From positions 10,943,108 through 11,007,107 of the forward strand of contig CM054114.1 of NCBI GenBank assembly GCA_028673005.1: 64,000 nucleotides of DNA, in the 5' to 3' direction. Below the pieces are notes generated by a model. It was given only the letters and a program-made list of their open reading frames with translations. It was not told where the DNA came from and searched no databases. Shown here piece by piece: positions 23,810 to 35,970 of this stretch. The stretch comes from Tanypteryx hageni. Taxonomy: Eukaryota > Arthropoda > Insecta > Odonata > Petaluridae. The translations under genes and the position numbers were made by a program. The first letter of the stretch is position 1; each line of letters starts with the position of its first letter.

Positions 23810-26200
23810 TGCGATACCTCACTCGCCGTGTTGTTATCGAGGTTTTTGTTTACCTCTCGACCTAATCGATATTATGGTTTCTTAAGCTTTCGATTGTTCG
23901 ATCAATGAACGCTTGGATGCTTTATCTCATTCATAACGTTTACGACGTTTCGTCTTCTTTACGTATACCGGTCGACCTAAAATTATTTCAATTTCCGTGA
24001 CTTCATAGCCGAAAGCTTGATTCAAAGCTGTCGTTGTAAATATTTGCAACATATCTTGTTCGATAGATGAAGCACTATCAACGGATTACTTCGCAGTAAA
24101 TTTTAACTAAAAGGGGATATTTTATCTTATTTACTAGTCATAGATTAATAATATCTCTTGGAGAAATTATGTTTGAGAGCAGAATTATCCAAGCAAAGTA
24201 TTTTCCTCATCAAATAAATTAAATGTTATTCATGACTAAAAATTTGTAGATACGCCTAATTTCGTCGAGACTAAATCACGTTGTAACGATATCTAAGTGT
24301 ATGCGTTTAAGATATTGCTAAGTATTTGAAAACCTTCGTCGACTTCTGAGTTTTAATTTTCTCGCATCAGTTTCTTGGTTAATTGCAATATTTGAATATT
24401 GAATTGATTTTTCAAGAAATTTCTTATATATTAATGTGTTCGTCATAGACAAATGCTAGTCCCGAGCTCATATTTTACAGAAGAAAGAGGAAAGTTCAAA
24501 CTACTTTGTTGATTCTATTGCTCTAATTTGTAACGCCTTCGTTTTAATGAGTTCTAAGATTTTAATGAAACTAATAAATGTATTATTGCACTCGCTAGAT
24601 GCTTTGAAATATTTAAAAAAATCTCTAAGGAATAATGTGAATCTTTCCAAACTGAAGAGATGCCTAGAAGGATATTTGTAAGATAGTCGGTCTTACCACG
24701 GAGCTACTATTTCCACTAAGTAACGGATAAAAATGTACTTTACACGTGATTTTTTTCTCTCTCAAATAATGCCGCGTCATGCCTCAAAAGGGTGATTCTG
24801 AGGTTATTAGTAACATTGTAATGATGACAATGAATACGGCTGACTGCATAATTTGTCACGGTAAGAAAAATTACAATAAAAAAGGGTACCGACTTCGAGA
24901 GAGGGAGAAAAACAAAAGATGACAAGAATCGCGTTCTCATTTGATCTTTTGTGAGATTCCAGTTTCGCCAAAAAAAATTCCCTCTGCCTCCGGGCAATTA
25001 ACCGCTGTGACTGGTCGCACTACCGTGTCAGCTGTAACCTCCCAACGGTTGCGGGAAAGGGGAAACAATGTTTGAACACACAAAGTCACTACCGTATTTG
25101 ACGACGGCGAAACGTGACTGCGTTGGAATATTCGCAAAAAACACATTTTGTTTTTGCGGAGCGCAATAATATTATGGAAATTCCTTCCATCTCTGCTACC
25201 TTTATATCCAATCTCATATTTATATATTTTTTGCCCCATCTCCTCCGGGTCGGCTTTTCTTTTGCTTCCTTGATAACTTGACTTTCACAAATGCGGAGGC
25301 ATTAGTCTAACGTAGGTGCAGGATTCTGTCCTATCTTTATTTTAGAACGCTCTCGATATCTCCGATGCAAATGATAAGACGGCACTCCGTTTAATTGGAG
25401 CTGTGTTGGTGAATCCGTCTCCCTTTATGAAATTCGTGATTCACCTGCTTAAAGTTTACGTGCTTTATCTGCTGCACCTCTCCTTCGCCTTCGAAAAAAA
25501 CAGGAAAATTTTCTGCTTGCCGGGTATTGGAGGAGATTGATTGAATGCTTTCATGGTTCCTGTTAGAAATAGTATCCAGTACACATGCTTTTAACAAGAA
25601 TTTATTAGAATTATAATCGAATAACTTAAATATCTATAATCTGAATGAATTAACGGCCCAGATCAAAGCCTACCTCGAGTTAAACTTTGCTTAAGCAGTT
25701 AACTATATTGTTAAATCCATTGCAAATAAATATGTAATTGACAGCACACGAATCGGAAGGTATTATTTAGAGGAGCATTAGAGAAATATATTATTGAAGT
25801 AAATAGTATGCGCAGCGAAACCGGTATTTTTCCCAAAAATTCTTGTCCATTCCGAAGTAGATCACTTACATCTCCGATTAACGACTATTTCATCGTTCAC
25901 TAATTACACCTCTTTCAAAAAAAAACGTGCGCGCGCAAAATTATTGCCGATAAAATCCTCGGTCGCCGTCGTTTTTATTTCTCAAGAGCCAAAAACAGAG
26001 GCGTAAATATAATTATATAGGCTATTAGGGCAGTTTTTTTGAGGTAGCTTAAAAAATAAAACTTTGCAGGATGAATGAATGGTGTTGAAGCAACAATGGA
26101 GTAATCCATTGCTCGATGCCTCAGAGTTAAGCGCGAGCCAGAAATCGAACAGATAGAGAGTGTGAGGGAGAGAGGGTGAGAGAGGGTGAGAGAAAGAGCC
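23810..26200. other. AT-rich DNA, possible intron downstream of the candidate exon
   Basis: No gene is recognised. Two overlapping minus-strand frames at 24740-25239 (85 and 100 codons) show no known motif. Confidence 0.35.
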
Positions 26201-26350
26201 AATAACGGCCCAAATCTGAAGTCGAGGCGACACAGATTGACACCGAATTAGTTTTCGCAACGCGCGCGACAAACAAACAAACTGAAAAAAAGGAAAAAAG
26301 AGCGCGCGAGAGGGAAAGTGAGAGAGAGAGAGAGAGATTCCATTCAGAAA
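26158..26350. repeat. GA-rich stretch
   Basis: Runs of GAGAGAGGGTGAGAGA and a pure GA run (26318-26336) produce the serine- and leucine-rich frames seen on the minus strand. Confidence 0.7.
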
Positions 26351-26630
26351 TCCCTTTTTCCCTTTCCCTCTTCTCCTCACCCTATAATTCCGAATCCGAA
26401 AATGGCCTTACATCATCCTGAACGAAACAAAACGATCGTTTTGTCGAACGTGTTTCGTATTTTTTAATTTTTTTTATCGCTTTTACCACCATCTCGATTG
26501 ATATAGAATTGAAATCCCAACGTCACTTTTCTTAATAGTATCCCTCAAGTTTACCGGTTTATGTTTACTCAGATGTATCCCGGAAACAATTGAGGAACAT
26601 ATGTATTTGTAAATATGTGTACGTAGGTAA

Positions 26631-26631
<1 letters not shown>

Positions 26632-26675
<44 letters not shown>
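26632..26675. repeat. (TA)n microsatellite
   Basis: A pure TA run. A short CA run follows at 26758-26772. Confidence 0.95.
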
Positions 26676-26677
<2 letters not shown>

Positions 26678-28517
26678 ATGATATAAAGAGAGGGAGAGAT
26701 TTTCCCCTGGTGGCGGAAGAGACGGGTCAGTCTCGACGACGATTCTCCATCCGACGCGCACACACACACACATTCATATCCTCTTAATAAATCATTTCCC
26801 AATACATGTGACCCTTTTTTTATTTCACCGGCCTTTTATAGGTTTTTTACTCCCGATTTTTTCGCCCTTCAATTTTTTTCTATTTTTCTGTATTCCCACG
26901 TGCTTCGATGGCGAGGTCCAATCGCGGCATCAACAGGTGATGATCGGCGACGATAGGGAAAGAGAGGAATCCCTCTCTCTCGCTCTTGCTTCTTTTTTAT
27001 TTTTATTTTCCGTGGGCGAGAGCGAGGGAGAAAGAGAGAGAGGTAGAGAGAGAGGAAGAGAGAGCGAGTGCTCTTTTTTTCGAAATCGGAATTTTTTCGG
27101 GTGGAGTGAGACAGAAAGATCGACGTGCTAGCGTGTGGAAGGAGAAGAAGCGTAGGGGAGGATCCGGAGATATAACCCTATTTCCCCCTTTCCGATCCCT
27201 TCCTCCGCGACGCCCTCCTCTCCCCGCTCATATCCGCGTCCTACCAGCATCCCTCGCGCCTTCGTCATGCGCAAATAAAAACACTGCCGATGGAGGGGAG
27301 GATTCCGCCGAGAGGAGAGTACTTTTTTCCCTCCCTCTCACCTCCTCCAGCCGTCGCTTCTGCCGTTCTCGTGGAAACTCGTCGCTGCCTAAGCAAAGAG
27401 GGTTTGGGAGCGGACGGGAGAAGGCGCAGGTTTTCATTCCACGCTCTGCGAAGGCTTAAAAAAAAATAGCTCTTGGAGTAAGTAAGTAAGGAGTAGTGCG
27501 GCGTAATGCATTGGGAGGGCGCTGCGGACGCAAGCCCCGAGCTCCCTCTGCCATATTCCGGGGGATTGTGTGTGGGAGATCCCGCAACTGCTGGGCGCCG
27601 GGGCCTTCTATATAACGTTCCTCCGCTCTCCCCCCCTCACGTTATGGGGTAAGCTGTGTCGACCGGGGGCTTATTCGTGTAGAGCACGGAGAGACAGGGG
27701 GAGAGAAAAGAGACAGAGAGAGAGAGAGATTGGTCGGAGAGGTTTTCGGATGGAAGTTTTTTTTCGAATCCTACCGACGTAATTGCAGCTTACCTGACGT
27801 TTTTTTGGTGAGGAGTGAGTTTAGGGAGGGCTTAAAAAATCTCTGGTAGTCGGGGCTGCGGGAAGGTTTTATTTAAAAGCGTCGGGGAGGGAGGAGGGGA
27901 AGGAGGGAGAAGGAGGGGAGGTAATGCGTCGGAGGAGGAGGAGGAAGAAGAGGTTCCAAAGATTTTGAAAGAGGTGTCGGGTGCAGGTCTCTTGTTGGCA
28001 CTCACCTCCCTTTCATGGCGGCTATTTCCTCTTCCCTCTTACCTTCGTTCTCTCTCTTCCTCCCTCTTCCGCCGCTCCTCTCCTCCGCTCATGTCTTCTC
28101 CTCCGAGGTTTTTGAAGAGTCTCACAAATCACTTCCTACGTCACATCCGAGTATACGCTCCGCCGGCGGCCATGATGAAAAATTCTCCTCCTCCTCTTCC
28201 GCCTTCTTTCCTCTCTCTCCACCCCCACCCCTCTGTCATTCCTCCCCTCCATTTCCTTTTTATTTTCCCTCTCTCCCCACCCTTCTCCCCACCCCTTCCC
28301 CACGAAAACCTCTATACCCTCCTTAGTCTGCAGAAATCTCACTACGTCTTTCTGCTCCTCCCGGTCCACATCGGATGATAAACACCGCTCCGCGGCCCGA
28401 CCTCCATCCCTATTTCCTCCGGGAGGGTGAGAATGAGGGAAAGAGAACGCTCTTTCCCAGCCGGAGGGAGTCGGGAGAGAAAAGGAGGAAGAGGTGGGGG
28501 AGAGAGAGAGAGTAGAG

Positions 28518-28518
<1 letters not shown>

Positions 28519-28578
<60 letters not shown>
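28519..28578. repeat. (TA)n microsatellite
   Basis: A pure TA run directly after a GA-rich run. Confidence 0.95.
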
Positions 28579-28581
<3 letters not shown>

Positions 28582-29160
28582 GTTTGACCCGTACAAATTT
28601 TCATTATATATTGCCCCTGTTTTAACGCGCCCGTCCCCCGATGACCCGAACCGGAAAAACAATAAAAAGAGCGAAGCTATCGAGATGGAATCCGCGAGGG
28701 CCGTAAGCGGCCGAGTCACCCGGCGAGCGCGACCCGCGAACCGGCGCCCTCTGACGTGCGGGGCCCGTCGTGTCTATACATAGATACGTAACACTGCGAC
28801 ACACACGATCCCAGGACCCCCTGGCTAGGGCGCGCACTACCAACAGACTGGCTGGCTGGTGATCGGAGCGTAGCTCGCGGTCGGTACCCAGGCGGGACAC
28901 GAGGCGTCAAACATCACATACCTGTTGTTGTGTGTTGTTCGGTGGGAGGGGGTGTGTGTCGAGGGAAAGGGGAAGGGGGGCGGGAGGCGGGGGGGCAGGA
29001 AGAGAAAGGTACGGGGGCGGCGGGGGCAGAGAGAGAGCGCCCCACACCACCGCTCTATACGTAGTGTGTGTGCGCGCGTTGTAATTCACGCGTTCCCCAG
29101 ATCAATGTCAATGGTAATAATCGCGAGGGCGATTGGGCATCAGGATTACAGTCGGCGTGC

Positions 29161-29191
<31 letters not shown>
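29161..29191. repeat. (GT)n microsatellite
   Basis: About 15 GT units inside the CpG-rich island. Confidence 0.95.
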
Positions 29192-29192
<1 letters not shown>

Positions 29193-30165
29193 GGGACGGA
29201 ATCGAGTGGAGTGGGAAGGACGGGGTGGGGAGGAAGGCAGATGTTGTGAAAGGTCACGGGGGAGTGTGTTAGTGTCGATTCGCGGGGGGGCGGGGTCCAC
29301 GGGTTATTCCGCGGAGGGCGGGGGCAAGGATGATGGGGTGGATGAGCCGGCGGCGGGAGAAGGGATGGGATAGAGCGCCACCACTTAATGTGTTGGGGCC
29401 GGCGGGGGAGGGGGGAGGGTGAAGGAAGGAAGGGAAGGGAGCGAGGGCGACCGCTTAGGTGGGGGTCCCGTTCACTCGCGACCAGCACGCGAACGGGACT
29501 CGATTGTCGCTCGCCGGTCGTCGGCTGCTGCCTAACGGTCCTCCGGACGGGATCGCGGGTGACCAATGGGGGATGATGCCGATTCCGACGCCTTCCGTCT
29601 CCCCCGGGGGAAAGGGGGGAGGTGCTGTCCGACGCTCTCCTCCCGGCACCGCTAAAACGCCCTCCTCCTCCCGCCGACCGCACATTGTGTCCGCGAAACG
29701 GATAAACGCCCTCGAATATGATGCGCGAGCCTCGTGGCTGCCGCGTCGCATACAATCAATCGGACGGCGCGCCAAAAAAAATGAGCGATGGAAACCCTGG
29801 AAATGAGAGAGGGCGTCGATTAAATCCGCGGATCGGCGAATGCCTTTCCATGCCGTTCGTTCGGACTCGCGAATCTTCGTGAACCTTTTTGTCGCATCCA
29901 CTCTCTCCCACCTTCGGTATTTGCGGAATGCGTGATTACGCCGCCAGCCGCATCTCGACATAATTTCTCATTAATTTTATTGCTCTCTCGAAATAGTAAA
30001 CCTTGACTTTTGACGACTTATTCTTAAGGTAATAATAATTTGCGAAACCGACTTACCAAATTTTATGGCTGTAAAGGATTTCCTACAACAATAATTCCTT
30101 CTCCGGATAATAAATAACGATGAACAGAGAATTATCGAGTCCATGTTATGGATGCAAAAAAATTA

Positions 30166-30336
30166 AATAACAAGCTCTTAAAAATCAAAAGATTTAAAAA
30201 GTACTTATCTCAAATATCTTCAATACTCATAACAAGGTTATGATTTTTTTATAGCCATGTTGTCTCTATAGGATATATCTGAGATAAGTACATTTTAATC
30301 TTTTGATACTTAAGAGCTTGTTCTTGAATAATATTT
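30166..30336. mobile_element. Small foldback/MITE, about 170 bp
   Basis: The left arm, ACAAGCTCTTAAAAATCAAA then AGATTTAAAAAGTACTTATCT, is matched on the opposite strand by the right arm, which reads ACAAGCTCTTAAGTATCAAA then AGATTAAAATGTACTTATCT. Arms are about 50 bp and separated by about 60 bp. No coding capacity. Confidence 0.7.
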
Positions 30337-30473
30337 AGTATCATATTCACCCTTAATACCTGGATTTACTTGCGTTTTTAGTCAATAGTTGGAATAGCGA
30401 CGCTTGACACATACTTCTCAAATAGTGATGTTGCTATGGTATTAGATAAATTGTGCGATGCAATTACTTTGTG

Positions 30474-30540
30474 TAGGTGGAGTTTGAAACCCGTGGGGTC
30501 TTTGGAGCCTCATGGGGTTCACAGAATAACATTTCCATAA
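30474..30540. repeat. Fragment resembling a hAT-type terminus
   Basis: GAAACCCGTGGGGTCTTTGG then AGCCTCATGGGG resembles the subterminal sequence of hAT elements of the kind seen at 45438-45490. It has no visible partner end. Confidence 0.25.
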
Positions 30541-30834
30541 CATAAACACGGGAGTAAAACGGGAATAAGTGTAGTCATTTTGCAATTTGAACATTAAAAT
30601 ATGAATTCATTAACCTAGAGTGGTAAAATTTATGCTGATTTACTCCTAATAGTATCAATAATATTATACAGGTCATATAATTTTATCTCTTGATCGAAAA
30701 CGATCAAAAATTATATTTGAGTACGAAAATTGCATGGATTTTAAGCATTTTCACAGAATATCACCATAGTTACTTTTAATTTTTGGGGTTAGTTTGTTTT
30801 AATTTTAATAGTAATACTTAAATGGTTTTTAGAT

Positions 30835-32030
30835 TTGCCACCCAAAAAAGACAAGTTTAACAGGCAGCAAATCAGATGCGCAAAAAAGGCTGCTTCGAGA
30901 GCATCAGAAACATCAGAACTCACAGAGAGACGCATAGAAAAACAGAGATTACCACAAGAAGCAGTTCGAAACTCTAAAACGGAAGAACAAAGGAGAAGAC
31001 GACTTGAAGAACAAAGATTGAGACAAGCAGCAGTCCAAAATTAAAAAACGGAAGAACATGGAAGTAGTCGACTTGACGAAAAAAGATTGAGACATGTTAA
31101 CTGGAGATTTTAGACAAATTTTACCAGTTATTCCAAGAGGCACTATGACTGGTGAAATTAATGCATGTTTGAAAAACTCGGAGCTATGAGACTGTCAAAA
31201 CTTTTAAATTAGCAACCAACATGCTAGTCCATTTACAGTAAGATATTCATGCTGGTTGTTTTGCTGCTCAGTTACTTCAATTGGGTAACGGAAGATCAGC
31301 ATATGAATCAAACACAGACACTATCACACTTCCCAAAGATTTTTGTAATATAGTTGAAATAATTGAAAATCTGTAGCAAACGGTTTTCCCAAACACTCCA
31401 AAATTTTAAAAATCCAAAATGGTTATGTGAATGCGCTATACTTGCTCTAAAAGTAGACTTTGTGCATGAAATCAATTTAAAAATTCAGGAAAAACTACCC
31501 GGAGAAGCCACTACTTACATTATTCATAGTTACTGTAACAAACACTGATGAAGCTGTACTACAACCAATTGAATTTCTCAACTCCCTGAATCCCAGCGGA
31601 ATGCCTCTTCACAACATTAAAATAAAATTTGGCTCAATAATTATGCTGCTTAGAAATATGGATGCTCCAAGATTATGCAACGGGACCAGATTGTGTGTCA
31701 CAATGTTAAAACCAAACACAATCGAAGCAACAATTTTAACTGGATGTGACAAAGGAGAATAAGTTGTGAGTCCAAGAATTCCACTGAAATCAACTGACAT
31801 GCCAATCAAATTTAAAAGGTTGCAATTTCCAATAAGGCTTGCATACGCCATGACAATTAACAATGCTAAGGACCAATCACTTCAAATAGCCGGAATTGAT
31901 TTGAGAAATGAATGTTTCACTCGTGGTCAATTACATGTTGCAGCATCAAGAGTTGAAAGTGCTAATAATCTTTATATATAATCGCCAGACCGCAAAACCA
32001 GAAATATCGTTTACCAAGAAGCAATCAGAT
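30835..32030 (+). pseudogene. Helitron (RepHel) remnant: leader joined to helicase, internally deleted
   Basis: The N-terminal 69 codons are Arg/Lys/Glu-rich repeats (LTERRIEKQRL, then TEEQRRRRLEEQRLRQ), typical of the Helitron leader. They lead almost directly into MLTGDFRQILPVIPRGTMTG (from 31093), a helicase motif of the PIF1-like domain. The HUH Rep domain and the Walker A/B part of the helicase are absent, so a large internal deletion has occurred. Further conserved blocks follow in shifting frames: VKTFKLATNM, LQLGNGRSAYES, ITLPKDFCNIVE, then FGSIIMLLRNMDAPRLCNGT, LQFPIRLAYAMTINNAKDQS and FTRGQLHVAASRVESANNLY. Stops (for example near 31189 and 31760) and frameshifts show it is dead. A CTAG occurs at 32086-32089, but no clear 3' hairpin marks a Helitron end. 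Confidence 0.75.
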
Positions 32031-32096
32031 GAAATAAAATATAGATGAATAAGAAATATCTTTGATTTTTTCTTTAATATTTTCTGCTAGTATATT

Positions 32097-32729
32097 TGTC
32101 ACGGTAAATGTGAGTAGTCCGGTAAATGTGTACATTTCCCGGTTAATTTGCACATTTACCACCAAGTTCGGTAAATGTAAGTATAACATACTTTTACCGA
32201 ATGAATTGGGGAAATGTACACGTTTGCCTAGAGACACTAGTAAATGTGGATAAACGTCGCAACACAGGCCACAACTTAGCGGCGTCGCGAACATCTGTTG
32301 CAGTTCAGAAGTAAGATAAATGTGCGTTGCCCGGTAAATGTGTAAATTTCGTGGTAAATGTTGACAACTAAACTAAATTTGAACGTGAAGGCAAATTTTA
32401 CTCGGGTTGGGTAGGTTAGTGGAAGTGTTTTTGGTTCTTCCTCACGTTGACTGTTTTTCCCCCTCGGGTTGGGAAGCGTTCATCTTAATATATACAAGTG
32501 GGGCCGAACCCTCGATGATTTTTATTATAAATTAACGTAATTATTAAAGCGTAGCATTTCTCATTCTTACTTATTTCTACATTTACCAAGGCATAGCGGT
32601 AAAAGTGCACATTTACCAGGAAATGTACTGGTAATACGTATTTATGGAAACTTAAACATACATTACCGAGCTTAAATGCGCACATTTACTGGTACATGTA
32701 CACATTTCCCGATTATGTACCTTTACCGT
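32097..32729. mobile_element. E2: inverted-repeat element with subterminal palindromic array
   Basis: The left end starts TGTCACGGTAAATGTGAG and the right end, read inverted, starts TGTTACGGTAAAGGTAC. The inverted similarity continues for about 100 bases through units of the form CGGTAAATGTGYACATTTACC, each itself palindromic. The middle holds two CTCGGGTTGGG modules (32401 and 32463), the second preceded by a T/C-rich run. There is no transposase frame. The architecture and module match E1, although the repeat units differ (CGGTAAATG against GGGCAAATC). It sits about 70 bp downstream of the Helitron remnant. Confidence 0.6.
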
Positions 32730-32980
32730 AACATATAAGTATACACACACACACACATATATGTAATTATACACACACACACCCCCATAGGCGCCAAACG
32801 TTCCCGCAAAAAATGCAAAAAGTTTATTTTTCTATAAATAAATATTAATTAAATACTCATTTATTTAAGCTATTGTTAACAAAAACGCTAATATTCTTAA
32901 TGAAAACGTAGTAAAAATCATATTCTACAAAAGGTGTTTCCTTAAAATTTTGCAATAGGCGCCTTATCTCCCAGTTACGC

Positions 32981-32982
<2 letters not shown>

Positions 32983-33055
<73 letters not shown>
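32983..33055. repeat. (TG)n(TA)n microsatellite
   Basis: A short TG run passing into a long TA run. Small CA runs lie at 32742-32780. Confidence 0.95.
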
Positions 33056-33056
<1 letters not shown>

Positions 33057-33589
33057 CAGTCATTCTTATAATTATTGCACCATCATTAAATACGACTTTT
33101 AAGTTGGTCTTTTACACCATTTGTCTATAGATAAAAATATAAACTACTTAAGTTATAATCCATATGAATAGCACCATTTTAACCAGAACCAGCTCATTTC
33201 ACACCTATAATATAATTAGGAACTTATCAAATTTTTCTTAGGCAATAAGTGGTCTTTGGATGTTACACTCTAATCGCCTACGTTCTATGGTCTCGTCATA
33301 ATAATTTGGTTCCGTATTTCGCCTTTTAAAGATTTTTTTATTTCTGCATTTGAGTTAAGGACTCCCAATGTAAAACCTTAAACGTACCCTTTTTCGTTAC
33401 GAATCTTTATTCAAGATCCTGCCGTCGATAATAATATCTTCCATCTTATCGAGTTTCATCCCTCATCAGTTTCAAATAAACCCTATTCTCGTCTTCGATG
33501 AACTCGCGCTCTAGTAATAAAACGTCAACGGACGAACGTATTTCCCCTCGCTTGCGACGATAAGAAGTACCAAAGCAATTCAACATTAA

Positions 33590-34400
33590 AAATTGTCCTC
33601 CGATCCAATTCTCCCGCCTGTTACTATTCGTCCTCGTTCATCCGTCTGTTCACTTTCACCTGAAATGCCTCCCTCTCCCTGCCTCCCTTCTTCTCCCCTC
33701 GCGCACGGAGAGAAACACAATAACGCAAAGGAGGTGGAGAAGAAGAACGTTATGAGCCTCAAAGCCATCGACCATTCCCCAACGCTCTTGCCGAAGAAAC
33801 GCGAGAGCTAAAGAGCACGCGTCGTCAAAAGGATGACCGGTCCCAGACTGGTTCCGCGAGGTGACCCGTAAGAGGAATGGAGGGGTGCCACGAGGGTGCA
33901 AGGAAGTCCCCCTTTCTACTCTCTCTCGACACGAGATGGGAAGATGGATTAAAGGAGTTGAGGAATGGGGCTCTGAGAGGAAATTGTCCCACGGACCCGA
34001 CCCTCCGGAGTACAAAAGGTACGCGTTACACGAGGGTCGAGCAAAGAGGGATATAGGCGCGCAGGTGAACTGCAGAACCTATGTTGAGGTGCACGGAAAA
34101 TGAGGTTTTACGACATGAAAAGGGTTAGAGAGGGTCCCTGGGAGGGAAGGGGTTTCTTTAAGGGTCGATGAAAAGGATCTCTGTAAGGGAAATTTTCTCG
34201 AGGGAGGCCGGGTGAAGGTTCGAGATGGTATCGTCAATAAAAATGGTTTTAGGAAGTAGTCGTGTGCCGAAGAAGGGCCGATCGCGTGCCCTTTCCCCGA
34301 GGGGGCCTCCGGGCAGAAAAAGGTCTCGATAAGTAGTAACTCCTACCGTCGGGGGATGCTGATTGAAGGGAAATCGGTTTCATTCGATAAAGTGCAGCAG
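33590..34400. other. GC-moderate region without a recognised gene
   Basis: Overlapping frames on both strands (33593-33811, 33656-34015, 33861-34103) have no recognisable domain. The composition resembles the edges of the other CpG-rich blocks. Confidence 0.3.
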
Positions 34401-35510
34401 TTGCTCCCATTTTCATCCAAAATATGGGTTTTTTCGCAATTAGTGGTTCGCATAATTGTACTCGAGCCAATTATGCATCTTCAAAATCCATTACATAAAA
34501 TACATTAGCTATTCAGAAAGTCTTGCGGCCAATTTGAGCTAATTTCAAATTTTGAGGTTCATTTGATTCAAAATATTAGTGTTTTATTTGACTTTCCTTC
34601 TTATGATGAGAGAAGTAAGTCTCAGTGATTGGCGTCGATAAGTGGACCTTAGTCTTGACGACATACTGTTTACGGTACGGACTGGATTTATTCAAATCTA
34701 GATTAAGCTAAGCCAACAAAGGTCCTCTCAATTATTTTACTAGAGAATCAGTTGCAATCAATGTTTTGATATGTAAAAACAAATTATCGTCTCAACTATA
34801 GAGGCTGACAGCATTTACGTGTGTAGAAATAACTATTTGGAATTTATAGACTTTTTGGATAATAATTTGGAATCTCGACTGCATATTAGAAAGCGGATTA
34901 AGCCAAAATATGAATAAATCAGTGAATCGTGAATTAAATCCATTTCCGTCCAAAACTTGTGTGACAAATTCAGCCGCGACCATAGCGCTTCAGCTGTAAC
35001 TCGAATACCCGTCATTTATGTATTGTAGAAAAATTAAATCACTGTTCATTCGTGTAATTTGCCTAACTTTCATGCTTAGAATGTGCAGTTTACATTAGAT
35101 ATCGCACTAATCCTCATTGGCCGAGAAAACTATTATCATCTTTAGTTTTAGGCTGCGCGTTCCAGACTGGCTCTTTGGCAGAGCGAGTCACAACCGCCGC
35201 TTCATCATCTCGTTTACCGCTTATAAACTGCATTAAGCGAATGCAAAAGTCGCAGAAAAACGCATCAGTCCCCAAAAGAAGTTTTTTTAGATTACTTTGA
35301 AACTACAGAACAAACAATAATCCCTCCATGTTTTCCGCAAGAAACACACTGTATGACTGAATTTCCATGGTCTTAATTAATACGGAAAATGTCGCATCAC
35401 TTTCCATTTAACCCATTAATAACGAAAAAATATATATACGAGCGCGAGAATGAAAAAAAAGGTAAAAACAAAACAAATGAGAGTGGCGCAACTTGTAAAT
35501 AAGTTTATTA
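34400..35510. other. AT-rich non-coding DNA
   Basis: No gene recognised. Confidence 0.45.
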
Positions 35511-35527
35511 TAAAGACTAAGAGGGAG

Positions 35528-35970
35528 ATGTGCGTGTGTGTGTGTGTGAGAGAGAGAGAGTGGAAGGGGAATAAACATATAGAGATGAGAAGCTGGCCGA
35601 AAATGATAAAATAAAAACGACAAACTCGGATTGCGAAAGCCGGGCGTAAGAGGAAGAGAGATAGGGAGAGAGGAGGAGAAAGAGAGAGAGAGAAAGAAAG
35701 AAAAGGAAGAGGGAGAAAGAGAAGGAAGTAGGAGAAAGAGGAGGAGGTAGAGAGAGGAGGAAGAGGGAGAAAGAGGAGGAAGTGAAAGAGAGAGGAGGAA
35801 AAGGTAGAGATAGAGGAGTCGGATAGCTAGATGACATTGGGTAGGAGGTTATAAAAAAGGAATACTTCCTCTGAATGATAACTCTCATTACAAGAGAGAA
35901 GAGAAGAAGCGGCATGAGGGCTGGGAGGAACAGGAGGAGTAGGAGAGAAGAAGAGGAGGAGGGGGGAGTA
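35528..35970 (+). repeat. (GT)n/(GA)n microsatellite and long homopurine tract
   Basis: A GT run (35534-35548) changes to GA, and 35640-35970 is almost pure purine on the plus strand (GAGGAGGAAGAGGGAGAAAG-like units). The Ser/Leu/Phe-rich minus-strand frame at 35517-35915 is the complement of this tract and is not a gene. Confidence 0.85.

Larger units (their letters stand above)
26900..29960. promoter_or_regulatory. Large CpG- and GA-rich island, possible promoter or first exon
   Basis: About 3 kb of GC- and CpG-rich DNA with GAGA runs (27030-27064, 27700-27730) and short GT and TA microsatellites inside. A strong minus-strand splice donor (ACAACAG before GTATGTGATG, last exon base 28922) lies at one edge of the densest CpG part (28620-29960), which fits a minus-strand first exon. 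The longest frames (29108-29755 and 29455-29961, minus) overlap one another and have no recognisable domain, so no CDS is called. Confidence 0.35.

Noticed and set aside
29108..29961. Overlapping 215- and 168-codon frames in the CpG-rich island
   Set aside because: High GC removes stops by chance; no domain, and both frames overlap each other on one strand.
32086..32089. CTAG as the Helitron 3' terminus before E2
   Set aside because: The expected short GC-rich hairpin just upstream is missing.
34507..34560. Sequence reminiscent of a mariner end (CTATTCAGAAAGTCTTGCGG)
   Set aside because: No inverted partner end or transposase remnant was found within a few kilobases.
35517..35915. 132-codon Ser/Leu/Phe-rich minus-strand frame
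   Set aside because: Complement of a homopurine tract.
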